The position numbers were made by a program, and so were the translations under genes. Below the pieces are notes generated by a model that saw nothing but the letters and a program-made list of their open reading frames with translations, searched no databases and was not told the DNA's origin. Shown here piece after piece: positions 26,560 through 36,093 of a stretch of DNA of 64,000 nt. Position 1 is the first letter of the stretch, and the number at the start of each line of letters is the position of its first letter. The DNA comes from Paracoccaceae bacterium (lineage in GTDB: Bacteria > Pseudomonadota > Alphaproteobacteria > Rhodobacterales > Rhodobacteraceae): contig JAFIEF010000006.1 of NCBI GenBank assembly GCA_020832655.1, forward strand, positions 1 to 64,000, given 5' to 3'.

Positions 26560-27297
26560 TCAGACCATCGCCATGCCGCCATTCACATGCAGAACGGCCC
26601 CGGTGACATAGCCTGCCTGTGGGCTGGACAGATACAGTACGGCGGCGGCAATATCTTCGGGCGTGCCCATGCGCCCAGCCGGGATGCGGGCATTGATCGT
26701 GGCCTTCTGATCCTGGTTCAGCGCATCGGTCATCGCGGTTGCAATGAAGCCCGGCGCGACGCAGTTCACTGTAATCCCGCGCGAGGCCACTTCCTGCGCA
26801 AGCGCCTTCGACATGCCCACCAGCCCTGCCTTGGACGCCACATAATTGCTTTGCCCCGGATTGCCGGTCGCCCCGACCACAGAGCTGATATTGACGATCC
26901 GCCCCCAGCGCGCCTTCATCATCCCGCGCAAGGAGCCGCGCATCAGCCGCATCGCTGCGGTCAGGTTGATGTCCAGCACGCTCTGCCATTGCTCATCCGA
27001 CATGCGCATCAGCAGATTGTCCTGGGTGATGCCGGCATTATTGACCAGAATATCAACCCCCCCCATCGCTTCGGCTGCGCGCTTGGGCAAGGCTTCCACG
27101 GCCTCTGGGTCCGACAGGTTGCAGGGCAGGACATGCGCGCGTTCGCCCAGCTTTGCTGCCAGTTCCCGCAACGGTGCCTCGCGCGTGCCAGACAGCGCCA
27201 CGCTGGCCCCGGCCTGATGCAGCGCGGCGGCAATCGCGGCCCCGATCCCGCCTGAAGCCCCTGTGACCAATGCGGTTTTTCCTGTCAGATCGAACAT
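26560..27297 (-). CDS. fabG: 3-oxoacyl-[acyl-carrier-protein] reductase
   Basis: FabG reduces 3-oxoacyl-ACP with NADPH in fatty acid elongation. The 245-residue short-chain dehydrogenase has the cofactor motif TGASGGIG near the N-terminus, LVNNAGIT, and the catalytic Ser and YxxxK (ISSVVG, then YVASKAG), ending in the typical GYVTGAVLHVNGGMAMV. The start at 27297 is preceded by AAGGGGGC. Position before acpP supports FabG over other short-chain reductases. Confidence 0.96.
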   Translation of the reverse strand: MFDLTGKTALVTGASGGIGAAIAAALHQAGASVALSGTREAPLRELAAKLGERAHVLPCNLSDPEAVEALPKRAAEAMGGVDILVNNAGITQDNLLMRMSDEQWQSVLDINLTAAMRLMRGSLRGMMKARWGRIVNISSVVGATGNPGQSNYVASKAGLVGMSKALAQEVASRGITVNCVAPGFIATAMTDALNQDQKATINARIPAGRMGTPEDIAAAVLYLSSPQAGYVTGAVLHVNGGMAMV

Positions 27298-27422
27298 CAC
27301 TGCCCCCTTGTTTTGCATTGCATGGCGTTCCGTCTTGATGCTGTCTATAACAAGCGCGCGAAGGCAGCGCCAATATGAAACGCAGCGCTTTTGGCATTGG
27401 GGGGGCAGGGATCAGGGGCTGG

Positions 27423-28649
27423 ATGCTGACACGCGACGAGATGATTGCGCTGTTCCAGACAGGTGTCGAGGCCGCAGACCCGTTTGCAGCGGTGCAGACG
27501 GCGTTGCAGGCCGAACCGTTGGCGGTGCCAGCGGGCGGGCGGCTACTGGCGCTGGCCATCGGCAAGGCAGCCCCGGCGATGATGCGCGGCGCATTGGCGG
27601 TTCTTCCCGAACCACATGCCGCGCTGGTCGTTACCCATTTCGAAAATGCCGGGCAGGTCGCGGGCGCGCGTGTGATGGCGGCGGGCCATCCGGTGCCGGA
27701 TGAAAACGGGCTGAAAGCCGGGCTGGCGGTGCAGAAGATGCTGGCGCAGATGCAGCCACGGGATCGGGTGCTGGTGCTGGTATCGGGCGGGGCGTCTGCG
27801 CTTTTGCCCGCGCCTGTTGACGGGGTGAGTCTGGCCGACAAGGCGGCGGTGAACCGGCTGCTGCTGGGGGCAGGGCTGGACATCACTGCGGTGAATTCGG
27901 TGCGCCAGCATCTGTCACGGCTGAAAGGCGGCGGGTTGCTGCGGATGGCTGCCCCGGCCCCGATTCGCGCGCTGATCCTGTCGGATGTGATCGGCGATGA
28001 TCTGCGGGTCATCGCCTCTGGCCCCACAGTTGCACCGATTGCCCCGCGTGCCGAAACCTGCGCCATGCTGTGCCGACACGGGCTGTGGGACAGGCTGCCC
28101 GATGCTGCACGCGAAGCGCTGCTGCGGCCAGAAGAGGGCAGCAAACTGCCCGAGGCGCAGAATCAGTTGATCGGGTCGAACCGCATGTCCCTGCGCGCGA
28201 TGCAGACGGCGCGGCGTGATGCGTGCATCGTCAGTGACGCGCTGGTGGGCGATGTGGCGGATGCTGCACAACAAATCATCACCACAGCACAAAAGGGCCA
28301 GCCGGTGCTGGCGCTGTTTGGCGGCGAAACCACGGTCAACTTGCGCGGCACTGGTCTGGGCGGGCGCAATCAGGAACTTTGCTTGCGCGTGGCGCTGGCG
28401 CTGGCAGGCCAGCGGGGCTGGAGGTTCCTGTCAGCGGGCAGTGACGGGCGCGACGGGCCGACCGATGCCGCAGGCGCAGTGGTCGATGGCGGCACAATCG
28501 CACGGATACGCGCCGCCGGGGGCAAGCCGGCGGCGCTGTTGGCCAATAATGACAGCTACCGCGCCTTGCAGATGGCGGGTGATCTGCTGATCACCGGGGC
28601 CACCGGCACGAATGTTGCCGATCTGCAAATCCTGTCCCTGCGCGCCTGA
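27423..28649 (+). CDS. Glycerate 2-kinase (GckA/TtuD, MOFRL family)
   Basis: The 408-residue protein belongs to the two-domain glycerate kinase family: an N-terminal DUF4147 domain ([45 protein letters not shown]) and a C-terminal MOFRL domain ([35 protein letters not shown]). It phosphorylates D-glycerate, linking hydroxypyruvate, tartrate or photorespiratory carbon to glycolysis. I prefer the ATG at 27423, after AGGGG, because it gives the family N-terminus. An ATG at 27375 with GAAGG would add 16 residues. It is divergent from fabG. Confidence 0.92.
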   Translation: MLTRDEMIALFQTGVEAADPFAAVQTALQAEPLAVPAGGRLLALAIGKAAPAMMRGALAVLPEPHAALVVTHFENAGQVAGARVMAAGHPVPDENGLKAGLAVQKMLAQMQPRDRVLVLVSGGASALLPAPVDGVSLADKAAVNRLLLGAGLDITAVNSVRQHLSRLKGGGLLRMAAPAPIRALILSDVIGDDLRVIASGPTVAPIAPRAETCAMLCRHGLWDRLPDAAREALLRPEEGSKLPEAQNQLIGSNRMSLRAMQTARRDACIVSDALVGDVADAAQQIITTAQKGQPVLALFGGETTVNLRGTGLGGRNQELCLRVALALAGQRGWRFLSAGSDGRDGPTDAAGAVVDGGTIARIRAAGGKPAALLANNDSYRALQMAGDLLITGATGTNVADLQILSLRA

Positions 28650-28689
28650 GCACTTGCGAGGGCGTAGGCTTTGGCATAAGCGAAGCGCC

Positions 28690-30249
28690 ATGACCCAGCA
28701 TCAGTTCTGCCTCATCGTCGATTTCGGTTCCCAGGTCACGCAGTTGATTGCGCGGCGCTTGCGCGAATTGAATGTCTATTGCGAAATCCACCCCTTCCAG
28801 AATGTCGACGCGGCATTTCTGAAGGCGCGCCAGCCAAAGGCGGTGATCCTGTCGGGCGGTCCCGGCTCGGTGCCGCAAGCAGGCAGCCCGCGCGCGCCGC
28901 AATATCTGTTCGAGATGGGTGTGCCGGTTTTCGGCATCTGCTATGGCCAGCAGGTGATGATGGATCAGCTTGGCGGACGTGTGGAATCGGGTCATCACGC
29001 TGAATTCGGGCGCGCTTATGTTGCCCCGGCCACAGGGCACCGCGCGGACAGCATCTTTGCCGGGCTGTTCGAAGAAGGGCGCGAACAGGTCTGGATGAGC
29101 CACGGCGACCGCGTCACCGAACTTGCACCGGGGTTTGAGGTGATCGGCACCTCGCCCAACGCGCCCTTTGCCATGATCGCGGACGAGGCGCGGCGTTTCT
29201 ATGCGGTGCAGTTTCACCCCGAAGTCCACCACACCCCCAACGGGGCGCGAATGCTGGGCAATTTCCTGAAGCTTGCGGGCTTTGCGGGCGACTGGACGAT
29301 GGGCGCTTACCGCGAGGAAGCGATTGCGAAAATCCGCGCGCAAGTGGGCGACAAGCGCGTGATTTGCGGGCTGTCGGGCGGGGTTGATTCGTCCGTCGCC
29401 GCCGTGCTGATTCATGAAGCGATTGGCGAGCAGCTGACATGCGTCTTTGTCGATCATGGGTTATTGCGGCTGAACGAGGCCGAAGAAGTCGTCACCATGT
29501 TCCGTGACAATTACAACATCCCGCTGATCCATGCCGATGAATCCGATCTGTTCCTTGGCGCGCTGGAAGGCGTTTCCGACCCGGAAACAAAAAGGAAGAT
29601 CATCGGCGGATTGTTTATCGACGTGTTCCAGAAATACGCCAATCAGATCGAAGGCGCGGAATTTCTGGCGCAGGGCACGCTTTATCCCGATGTGATCGAG
29701 TCGGTCAGCTTTTCGGGCGGGCCTTCCGTGACGATCAAATCGCACCATAATGTCGGTGGCCTGCCCGAGAAAATGGGGCTGAAGCTGGTCGAACCGCTGC
29801 GGGAGCTGTTCAAGGATGAAGTGCGCGCGCTGGGCCGCGAGCTTGGCCTGCCCGCCAGCTTCATCGGCCGCCATCCCTTTCCCGGCCCTGGTCTGGCCAT
29901 TCGCTGCCCCGGCGAGATCACCCGCGACAAGCTGGAAATCCTGCGCCGCGCTGATGCGGTCTATATCGACCAGATCCGCAAACATGGGCTGTATGATGAA
30001 ATCTGGCAGGCATTTGCCGCCATCCTGCCCATGCGCACAGTGGGCGTGATGGGCGACGGGCGCACCTATGATTATGCGCTGGCGCTGCGCGCTGTGACCT
30101 CTGTCGATGGCATGACCGCCGATTACTACCCGTTCAGCCATGAGTTTCTGGGCGAGACCGCCACCCGCATCATCAATGAAGTGCGCGGGATCAACCGGGT
30201 GTTCTATGACTGCACCTCGAAACCGCCGGGCACGATCGAGCTGGAATAA
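28690..30249 (+). CDS. guaA: GMP synthase (glutamine-hydrolysing)
   Basis: GuaA amidates XMP to GMP. The 519-residue protein combines a class I glutaminase domain ([16 protein letters not shown], nucleophile motif FGICYGQQ, later [12 protein letters not shown]) with an ATP-pyrophosphatase domain (P-loop [12 protein letters not shown]) and the dimerisation domain ending in [11 protein letters not shown]. The start gives [15 protein letters not shown], standard for alphaproteobacteria. It begins 40 bp after the glycerate kinase gene. Confidence 0.98.
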   Translation: MTQHQFCLIVDFGSQVTQLIARRLRELNVYCEIHPFQNVDAAFLKARQPKAVILSGGPGSVPQAGSPRAPQYLFEMGVPVFGICYGQQVMMDQLGGRVESGHHAEFGRAYVAPATGHRADSIFAGLFEEGREQVWMSHGDRVTELAPGFEVIGTSPNAPFAMIADEARRFYAVQFHPEVHHTPNGARMLGNFLKLAGFAGDWTMGAYREEAIAKIRAQVGDKRVICGLSGGVDSSVAAVLIHEAIGEQLTCVFVDHGLLRLNEAEEVVTMFRDNYNIPLIHADESDLFLGALEGVSDPETKRKIIGGLFIDVFQKYANQIEGAEFLAQGTLYPDVIESVSFSGGPSVTIKSHHNVGGLPEKMGLKLVEPLRELFKDEVRALGRELGLPASFIGRHPFPGPGLAIRCPGEITRDKLEILRRADAVYIDQIRKHGLYDEIWQAFAAILPMRTVGVMGDGRTYDYALALRAVTSVDGMTADYYPFSHEFLGETATRIINEVRGINRVFYDCTSKPPGTIELE

Positions 30250-30384
30250 ACCATCGCAACTTGTATCCGTGACACCCGGTTTCACCGCCGGAGGATGCAA
30301 TTTGCGACAAGCGCTGCCTGTAGCAGGTGCAATCGCACAAAAAATCTTCCACTTCTGAAAACGCCATGCTACCAAATTCGGCAA

Positions 30385-30425
30385 GGCGGTGGATTCCGCC
30401 GGACCGCACAGCAAGAATTGTGCGG
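30385..30425 (+). promoter_or_regulatory. Paired hairpins in the leader of the ABC transporter operon
   Basis: GGCGG/CCGCC (30385-30400) and CCGCACA/TGTGCGG (30404-30425) are adjacent perfect stems between guaA and the binding-protein gene, about 20 bases before its ribosome site. They could be the guaA terminator or a leader element. There is no T tract. Confidence 0.3.
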
Positions 30426-30456
30426 CAAATGATAACAAACCTATGGGAGACTTCTG

Positions 30457-31638
30457 ATGAAAAAGCTTCTGATGGCCAGCACTGCGCTGGCTCTGTCCGC
30501 TGGCATGGCGCTGGCAGATGATGTGAAGATCGGCGTGCTGCTTGGCTTCACCGGCCCGATTGAATCGATCACGCCGCATATGGCCGATGGTGCCGAAATG
30601 GCATTCAACGAAATCAACGAGAGCGGGCTGTTCCTGGGTGGGCAGACCATCACCTCGGTACGCGCCGACTCGACCTGTGTCGACTCCTCGGCAGCCCAGG
30701 CTGCAGCAGAGCGCATGATTTCGTCGGATGGCGTGGTTGCGATCATGGGCGCGGATTGCTCGGGCGTGACAATGGCCGTTCTGCAGAACGTGGCAATGTC
30801 GGCAGGCATTCCGATGATCTCGCCCTCGGCAACCTCGCCGGCCTTCACCACGACCGAGTCGAACGGGCTGTTCTATCGCACCTCTCCTTCGGATGCGCGT
30901 CAGGGCGCAATTCTGGCAGGCATCGTGATGGAGCGTGGCTTCTCGGAAGTGGCGCTCACCTACACCAATAACGACTATGGTGCAGGCTTCGCCAATGCGT
31001 TCGAGGAATCCTTCATCGCGATGGGCGGCACCATCACTTCGAAAGTGGCGCATGAAGAAGCGCGCGGCGACTATTCGGCAGAAGTCGGCCAGTTGGCCGC
31101 CGCCGGTGGCGACGCAATGGTGATCCTGGGCTATGTCGATGGCGGCGGTTCGATGCTGCGCACAGCGTATGAGCTGGGTGCGTTTGAACAGTTCTTCATC
31201 GGTGACGGCATGTTCGGCGATGAACTGATCGCCGCGACCGGCGAAGCCATCGAAGGCACCATCGGTACGATTCCGTGGGCCGCTGGTGAAGGTGCTGACC
31301 GCTTCCACGCGCTGGCCGAAGAAGCCGGTGTTCAGGGCCAGTCCAGCTATACCCGCGAATCCTATGACGCTGCGGCGCTTCTGGCGCTGGCCGCTCAGGC
31401 CGCTGGTGAAGCAACGCCCGCAGGCATTGCCGCCAATATCCTGAACGTCGCCAATGAACCGGGCGAGGAAATCCTGCCGGGTGAACTGGCACGCGGGCTG
31501 GAAATTCTGGCTGCTGGTGGCGAGATCAACTTCATGGGCGCCACCAATGTCACGCTGGTTGGTCCCGGCGAAGCAGCAGGCTTCTATCGTGAATATGTCG
31601 TCGAAGGCGGCGAATACGTCACGGTGCAATTCCACTGA
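30457..31638 (+). CDS. Branched-chain amino acid-type ABC transporter substrate-binding protein
   Basis: This 393-residue periplasmic protein has a cleavable signal peptide (MKKLLMASTALALSAGMALA, cut before DDVKIG) and the type I periplasmic-binding fold of LivJ/LivK (VKIGVLLGFTGPIES, GADCSGVTMAV, YTNNDYGAGFANAFEESF). It should capture an amino acid or related amide for the LivFGHM complex encoded downstream. The first ligand-loop sequence differs from classic leucine-binding proteins, so the substrate is open. A GGGAGA ribosome site precedes the ATG. Confidence 0.93.
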   Translation: MKKLLMASTALALSAGMALADDVKIGVLLGFTGPIESITPHMADGAEMAFNEINESGLFLGGQTITSVRADSTCVDSSAAQAAAERMISSDGVVAIMGADCSGVTMAVLQNVAMSAGIPMISPSATSPAFTTTESNGLFYRTSPSDARQGAILAGIVMERGFSEVALTYTNNDYGAGFANAFEESFIAMGGTITSKVAHEEARGDYSAEVGQLAAAGGDAMVILGYVDGGGSMLRTAYELGAFEQFFIGDGMFGDELIAATGEAIEGTIGTIPWAAGEGADRFHALAEEAGVQGQSSYTRESYDAAALLALAAQAAGEATPAGIAANILNVANEPGEEILPGELARGLEILAAGGEINFMGATNVTLVGPGEAAGFYREYVVEGGEYVTVQFH

Positions 31639-31666
31639 CATGAACCGGATCCTGTGATGGATCCTG

Positions 31667-31698
31667 CGGCCCGAGGAACACCCCCTCGGGCCGTTTTT
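31667..31698 (+). terminator. Intrinsic terminator between the binding protein and LivG genes
   Basis: A 10-bp perfect GC-rich stem (CGGCCCGAGG with CCTCGGGCCG) is followed by five T residues, 28 bp after the binding-protein stop. It would let the binding protein be made in excess over the membrane complex. Confidence 0.85.
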
Positions 31699-31741
31699 CC
31701 GACAAGCACCGTCAAACAGGTGTCGCGGAACACAGGGAGAG

Positions 31742-32545
31742 ATGACAATGGCGATGATCCGGGTAGAGGATCTGCACAAGCATTTCGGCGGCTTTCATGC
31801 CGTTGACGGGGCCACGCTGGAAATCGAGAAAGGCTCGATCACTGGCTTGATTGGCCCCAATGGCGCCGGAAAAACCACGCTTTTCAATGTAATAGCGGGC
31901 GTTCTTGCGCCTACATCGGGCCGCGTGCTGATGGAAGGCGAAGACATCACCGGCTTGCCGCCGCATGTGTTGTTTTCCAAGGGCTTGCTACGCACATTTC
32001 AGATCGCGCATGAATTCCATTCCATGACCGTGCGCGAAAACCTGATGATGGTGCCGCCGGGTCAGTCGGGCGAAGACCTGTGGTCGGCCTGGTTTCATGG
32101 CGGGCGTGTGCGCGAAGAAGAAGCGCGCATCCGCGCCCGCGCCGATGAGGTGCTTGAATTCCTGACCATCAGCCATATCGCGGATGAAAAGGCCGGGCAG
32201 ATTTCCGGCGGGCAGAAGAAGCTGCTGGAACTTGGCCGGACCATGATGACCGATGCCAAGATCGTCTTTCTTGACGAGGTTGGGGCCGGGGTGAACCGCA
32301 CGCTGCTGAACACCATCGCCGACGCAATTGTCAGGTTGAACAAGGAGCAGGGCTATACCTTCGTCGTGATCGAACATGACATGGATTTCATCGGCCGTAT
32401 CTGCGATCCGGTGATCTGCATGGCAGAGGGCAAGGTTCTGGCCGAGGGCACACTTGATGAGATCAAGGCCAATGAACAGGTGATCGAAGCCTATCTGGGC
32501 ACCGGGTTGAAGAATAAGGTGATCCAGGAGGTGGGCCATGTGTGA
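31742..32545 (+). CDS. ABC transporter ATP-binding protein, LivG type
   Basis: The 267-residue ATPase has Walker A GPNGAGKTT, the LivG-type insertion after it, signature ISGGQKKLLELGR, Walker B IVFLDEVGAG and the H-loop VIEHDMDFI. It is one of two ATPases of the branched-chain-type importer. The usual signature LSGGQ is ISGGQ and Walker B ends DEV instead of DEP, minor changes common in LivG. It overlaps the next gene by 8 bp. Confidence 0.93.
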   Translation: MTMAMIRVEDLHKHFGGFHAVDGATLEIEKGSITGLIGPNGAGKTTLFNVIAGVLAPTSGRVLMEGEDITGLPPHVLFSKGLLRTFQIAHEFHSMTVRENLMMVPPGQSGEDLWSAWFHGGRVREEEARIRARADEVLEFLTISHIADEKAGQISGGQKKLLELGRTMMTDAKIVFLDEVGAGVNRTLLNTIADAIVRLNKEQGYTFVVIEHDMDFIGRICDPVICMAEGKVLAEGTLDEIKANEQVIEAYLGTGLKNKVIQEVGHV

Positions 32546-33062
32546 TCGCATCATGCCCGTCGCCGCGGCCATCAGCGCGCTGTTGCTGCCCGCAGGGCTG
32601 TGGGCCGACACATCCCCCTGCCAACCCCTGACAGCCGGTTTCGAGTTGTGCGACGACGCCTGGAGCAGCGCGCGCCGGGTCGCGTTGTCGGATGGGCTGG
32701 CGCTGGAAAGCGGCACGCATTGGCTGGAGGTGTTTGCCCTGCCGCCGGAACTGCCCGCTGACATGTCACTAGATGATCTGATGGACATGATCGAAGCCGA
32801 AAATAGCGGTGATGACGGCTATGAACCCACGCAGTTTCTGGGCCGCGCGGCATTTTCCACGGCGGAACTGAATGCCGTGACGTCAACCTCGAAGGTCGAT
32901 ATGGGCGCGGGCGAAATGGAATATATGGTGGTGGCGCTGGCAGAGGCCGCGGGGCGGCGCATTATCGTCACGCTTGATACTGGCGGCGACAGCGATGCCG
33001 CCGGGCTGCAGGATCAGACACGCGCAGTGGTGGAAGCGATCCGCCCGGCAACGGGAGGGTAG
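32538..33062 (+). CDS. Small exported protein of unknown function inside the ABC transporter operon
   Basis: The 174-residue protein begins within the end of livG, with GGAGGTGG as ribosome site, and ends three bases before livF, so it is an integral operon member. It has a signal peptide (about residues 1-23, AAAISALLLPAGLWA) and a small acidic domain with two cysteines (in SPCQPL and FELCDD) likely joined by a disulfide. I do not recognise a family. Its place between the two ATPase genes suggests a periplasmic accessory of this transporter, which is inference. Confidence 0.8.
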   Translation: MCDRIMPVAAAISALLLPAGLWADTSPCQPLTAGFELCDDAWSSARRVALSDGLALESGTHWLEVFALPPELPADMSLDDLMDMIEAENSGDDGYEPTQFLGRAAFSTAELNAVTSTSKVDMGAGEMEYMVVALAEAAGRRIIVTLDTGGDSDAAGLQDQTRAVVEAIRPATGG

Positions 33063-33065
33063 GGG

Positions 33066-33776
33066 ATGGCGGAACCTTTCTTGATCGGTGAAGCAATGAC
33101 CGGCGGTTATGGCGGGGCTGATATCCTGCATGATTGTACCATTGCGGTGGAAAAGGGCGAAATCGCCGTGATTGTCGGCCCCAACGGGGCCGGGAAATCC
33201 ACCGCGATGAAGGCCGTGTTCGGCATGCTGGACCTGCGCAAGGGGTCAGTGCGGCTGGATGGCCAGGAGATCAGCGGGCTGTCGCCCCAGGCCCGCGTGG
33301 CCAAGGGCATGGGTTTTGTGCCCCAGACCAACAACATCTTCCCTTCGATGACAGTGGAAGAAAACCTTGAAATGGGCGCTTTCATCCGCACCGACGACAT
33401 CCGTGAAACAATGGCCCAGATCTATGATCTGTTCCCGATCCTGCGCGACAAGCGCCGTCAGGCGGCGGGGGAATTGTCGGGCGGGCAGCGCCAGCAGGTC
33501 GCTGTCGGGCGCGCGCTGATGACCCGGCCCTCGGTTCTTATGCTGGACGAACCCACTGCCGGGGTCAGCCCGATCGTGATGGATGAGCTGTTCGACCGCA
33601 TCATCGAGATCGCCCGCACCGGCATATCCATTCTGATGGTGGAACAGAATGCCCGTCAGGCGCTGAACATCGCCGACAAGGGCTATGTGCTGGTGCAGGG
33701 TGAAAATCGTTACACGGATACGGGCGCGGCGCTGCTGGCCGACCCTGAAGTCCGCAAGAGCTTTTTGGGGGGCTAA
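33066..33776 (+). CDS. ABC transporter ATP-binding protein, LivF type
   Basis: The 236-residue ATPase has Walker A GPNGAGKST, the motif GFVPQTNNIFPSMTVEENL, signature LSGGQRQQVAVGRALM and Walker B LMLDEPTAG, then the H-loop region ILMVEQNARQAL. The VEQN form is diagnostic for LivF. It is the second ATPase of the importer. A GGAGGG ribosome site precedes it. Confidence 0.94.
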   Translation: MAEPFLIGEAMTGGYGGADILHDCTIAVEKGEIAVIVGPNGAGKSTAMKAVFGMLDLRKGSVRLDGQEISGLSPQARVAKGMGFVPQTNNIFPSMTVEENLEMGAFIRTDDIRETMAQIYDLFPILRDKRRQAAGELSGGQRQQVAVGRALMTRPSVLMLDEPTAGVSPIVMDELFDRIIEIARTGISILMVEQNARQALNIADKGYVLVQGENRYTDTGAALLADPEVRKSFLGG

Positions 33777-33781
33777 GGCTG

Positions 33782-34792
33782 ATGGAACCGCTAAACGCGC
33801 TGATAAGCCTGTCGAATTTCATGCTGATCCCGGCCCTGGCCTATGGCAGCCAGCTGGCGCTGGGGGCGCTGGGGATCACGCTGATCTTTTCCATCCTGCG
33901 TTTCGCGCATTTCGCGCATGGCGACACGATGGCGCTTGGCACCGCCGCCGTGATCGGGGGCACCCTGTTCCTACAAGCGCAAGGGGTGTCGATTGACCCG
34001 CTGCCCACGGCGCTGCTGGCAATTCCCATCGGCATTGTCGTCATGGTGCTGTATCTGCTGGCCGCCGACAGGCTTGTCTACAAGTATTTCCGAAAGGTGA
34101 AGGCCAAGCCGCTGACCTTCGTGATGGCCAGCCTTGGGGTGATGTTCGTCACCAACGGGATCACCCGGCTGTTCATGGGCGTGGGTGAAACCCGCTTCGA
34201 GGATGGCCAGCGTTTCCTGTTCACGGTGCGCGAATTCCGCGACTTCACCGGTATGGCAGAGGGGATGGCGCTGCGCAGCGCGCAAGCCATCACCATCATC
34301 ACCGCGCTGATTGTCATGGTGGTGCTGTTCTGGTTTCTGAACCGCACCCGCGCGGGCAAGTCGATGCGCGCCTATTCCGACAATGAGGATCTGGCGCTCT
34401 TGTCGGGCATCAACCCCGAACGGGTGGTGGTCATCACCTGGACGATCACCGCGATCCTGCTGGTACTGGCAGGTACGCTTTACGGGCTGGACAAGGGCTT
34501 TCGGCCCTTCAACTACTTCCAGCTTCTGCTGCCAATGTTTGCCGCCGCCATCCTTGGCGGGCTTGGTTCGCCCATCGGGGCAATTGTCGGCGCCTATGTC
34601 GTGGCCTTTGCCGAACTGGGCATCACCTATGCCTGGCGGCGTGTCTTCAGCTATCTGATGCCCGAAGGGCTGGAGCCGACATCGATGATGCAGCTTCTGC
34701 CGGTTGACTACAAATTCGCTGTGACCTTCGCGATCCTTGTCATCGTGTTGCTGTTCCGCCCGACCGGTATCTTCAAGGGGAAAGTGATATGA
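33782..34792 (+). CDS. Branched-chain amino acid-type ABC transporter permease, LivH type
   Basis: A 336-residue inner-membrane permease with about eight hydrophobic helices. It has the LivH-type features GALGITLIFSILRFAHFAHG near the N-terminus and the ATPase-contact region SMRAYSDNEDLALLSGINPE, followed by AAILGGLGSPIGAIVGAY. It forms the channel with LivM. Its stop overlaps the livM start (ATGA). Confidence 0.94.
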   Translation: MEPLNALISLSNFMLIPALAYGSQLALGALGITLIFSILRFAHFAHGDTMALGTAAVIGGTLFLQAQGVSIDPLPTALLAIPIGIVVMVLYLLAADRLVYKYFRKVKAKPLTFVMASLGVMFVTNGITRLFMGVGETRFEDGQRFLFTVREFRDFTGMAEGMALRSAQAITIITALIVMVVLFWFLNRTRAGKSMRAYSDNEDLALLSGINPERVVVITWTITAILLVLAGTLYGLDKGFRPFNYFQLLLPMFAAAILGGLGSPIGAIVGAYVVAFAELGITYAWRRVFSYLMPEGLEPTSMMQLLPVDYKFAVTFAILVIVLLFRPTGIFKGKVI

Positions 34793-36093
34793 GCCTGACC
34801 GCGCGCGATCTGGGGTTGTTCGCCATCATGGGGGCCGTGCTGGCAATGGTGGCAATGTTCCAAAGCCCCCAACTGGCTGTCACCATCCTGAATATGAGCC
34901 TGATCTCGGCCATCATGGCGCTTGGGGTGAACATGCAATGGGGCTATGCCGGGCTGTTCAATGTGGGCATCATGGGCTTTACCGCCGTGGGCGGGCTGGC
35001 GGTTGTGCTGATTGCGCAGCCGCCTGTGCCCGAAGCCTGGGCCGCGGGGGGCTTGGGGGTTCTGCTGGGGCTGATGCTGGGGGTTGCGACCATTCTGGCA
35101 GCGGTGATCGTCTACAAGAAGATGACACCCGGCAAGCTGCGCGGCCTGGCGATTTTCGGGGTCTTGCTGGTGGGCTATCTGGTCACTGCGAAGATCTTCG
35201 GCCCGGCCAAACAGGCGGTGCAGGCCGTGAACCCTGCATCAGAGGGCTATCTGGGCGGGGCCGGGCTGCCGGTTATCATGGCCTGGCCGGTCGGTGCCGT
35301 CTTTGCCGCCGGGATTGCCTGGGTGATCGGCAAGATCAGCCTTGGCCTGCGCTCGGATTATCTGGCGATTGCAACGCTGGGGATTTCAGAGATTGTCATC
35401 GCAGTGCTTAAGCATGAACGCTGGCTGGCGCGCGGGGTGAACAATGTCACCGGCATCGACCGCCCGGTGCCGCGGCCTGTTGACCTGCAGCCTGTGCCCT
35501 GGGTGCAATCGCTGGCGGACACCCTGGGCTGGAGTCTGTCGCAAACCGCATCGGTGATTTCAGGACTGGGATACAGCGCATTGTTCCTGATCGTGCTGGC
35601 GATGCTGATCTGGCTGGCTGAACGCGCGCTGAATTCACCCTGGGGCCGGATGATGCGCGCCATTCGCGACAACGAGGTGTCGGCCCGCGCGATGGGCAAG
35701 GATGTCACCCGCCGCCATTTGATGATCTTCGTGCTGGGGTCTGGCGTATGTGGCCTTGCTGGCGCGATGATGGTGTCGATGGATGGCCAGTTGACGCCCG
35801 GCAGCTATGAGCCGTTGCGCTTCACCTTCCTGGTCTGGGTGATGGTGATTGTGGGCGGATCCGGCAATAACTGGGGCTCGGTGCTGGGGGCGTTTGTGAT
35901 CTGGTTCCTGTGGGTGCAGGTCGAACCGGCGGGGCGCTGGTTCATGGATCTGGCGACATCGGGCATGGCGGCAGACAGCGATCTGCGCCAGCATCTGCTG
36001 GGGTCTGCGGCCTATATGCGGCTTCTGACGATGGGGGTGGCGCTGCTGTTGATGCTGCGCTTTGCGCCGCGGGGGCTGATCCCGGAACGCTGA
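34789..36093 (+). CDS. Branched-chain amino acid-type ABC transporter permease, LivM type
   Basis: The 434-residue polytopic membrane protein is longer than a typical LivM (about 300-350). It has the LivM blocks NMQWGYAGLFNVGIMGFTAVG, LRSDYLAIATLGISEIVI and the coupling motif MMRAIRDNEVSARAMGKDV. The extra length lies in a loop and added hydrophobic segments around residues 95-150. It shares its last base with the next gene. Confidence 0.93.
   Translation: MSLTARDLGLFAIMGAVLAMVAMFQSPQLAVTILNMSLISAIMALGVNMQWGYAGLFNVGIMGFTAVGGLAVVLIAQPPVPEAWAAGGLGVLLGLMLGVATILAAVIVYKKMTPGKLRGLAIFGVLLVGYLVTAKIFGPAKQAVQAVNPASEGYLGGAGLPVIMAWPVGAVFAAGIAWVIGKISLGLRSDYLAIATLGISEIVIAVLKHERWLARGVNNVTGIDRPVPRPVDLQPVPWVQSLADTLGWSLSQTASVISGLGYSALFLIVLAMLIWLAERALNSPWGRMMRAIRDNEVSARAMGKDVTRRHLMIFVLGSGVCGLAGAMMVSMDGQLTPGSYEPLRFTFLVWVMVIVGGSGNNWGSVLGAFVIWFLWVQVEPAGRWFMDLATSGMAADSDLRQHLLGSAAYMRLLTMGVALLLMLRFAPRGLIPER

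Noticed and set aside
29461..31779. Minus-strand open frame of 772 codons across guaA and the binding-protein gene
   Set aside because: It overlaps two well-supported plus-strand genes and has the amino acid composition typical of antisense frames in G+C-rich DNA.
31742..32545. Altered Walker B (LDEVGAG) in LivG as a sign of an inactive ATPase
   Set aside because: The catalytic Glu is kept and this Val substitution is tolerated in LivG-type ATPases, so it is not a defect.
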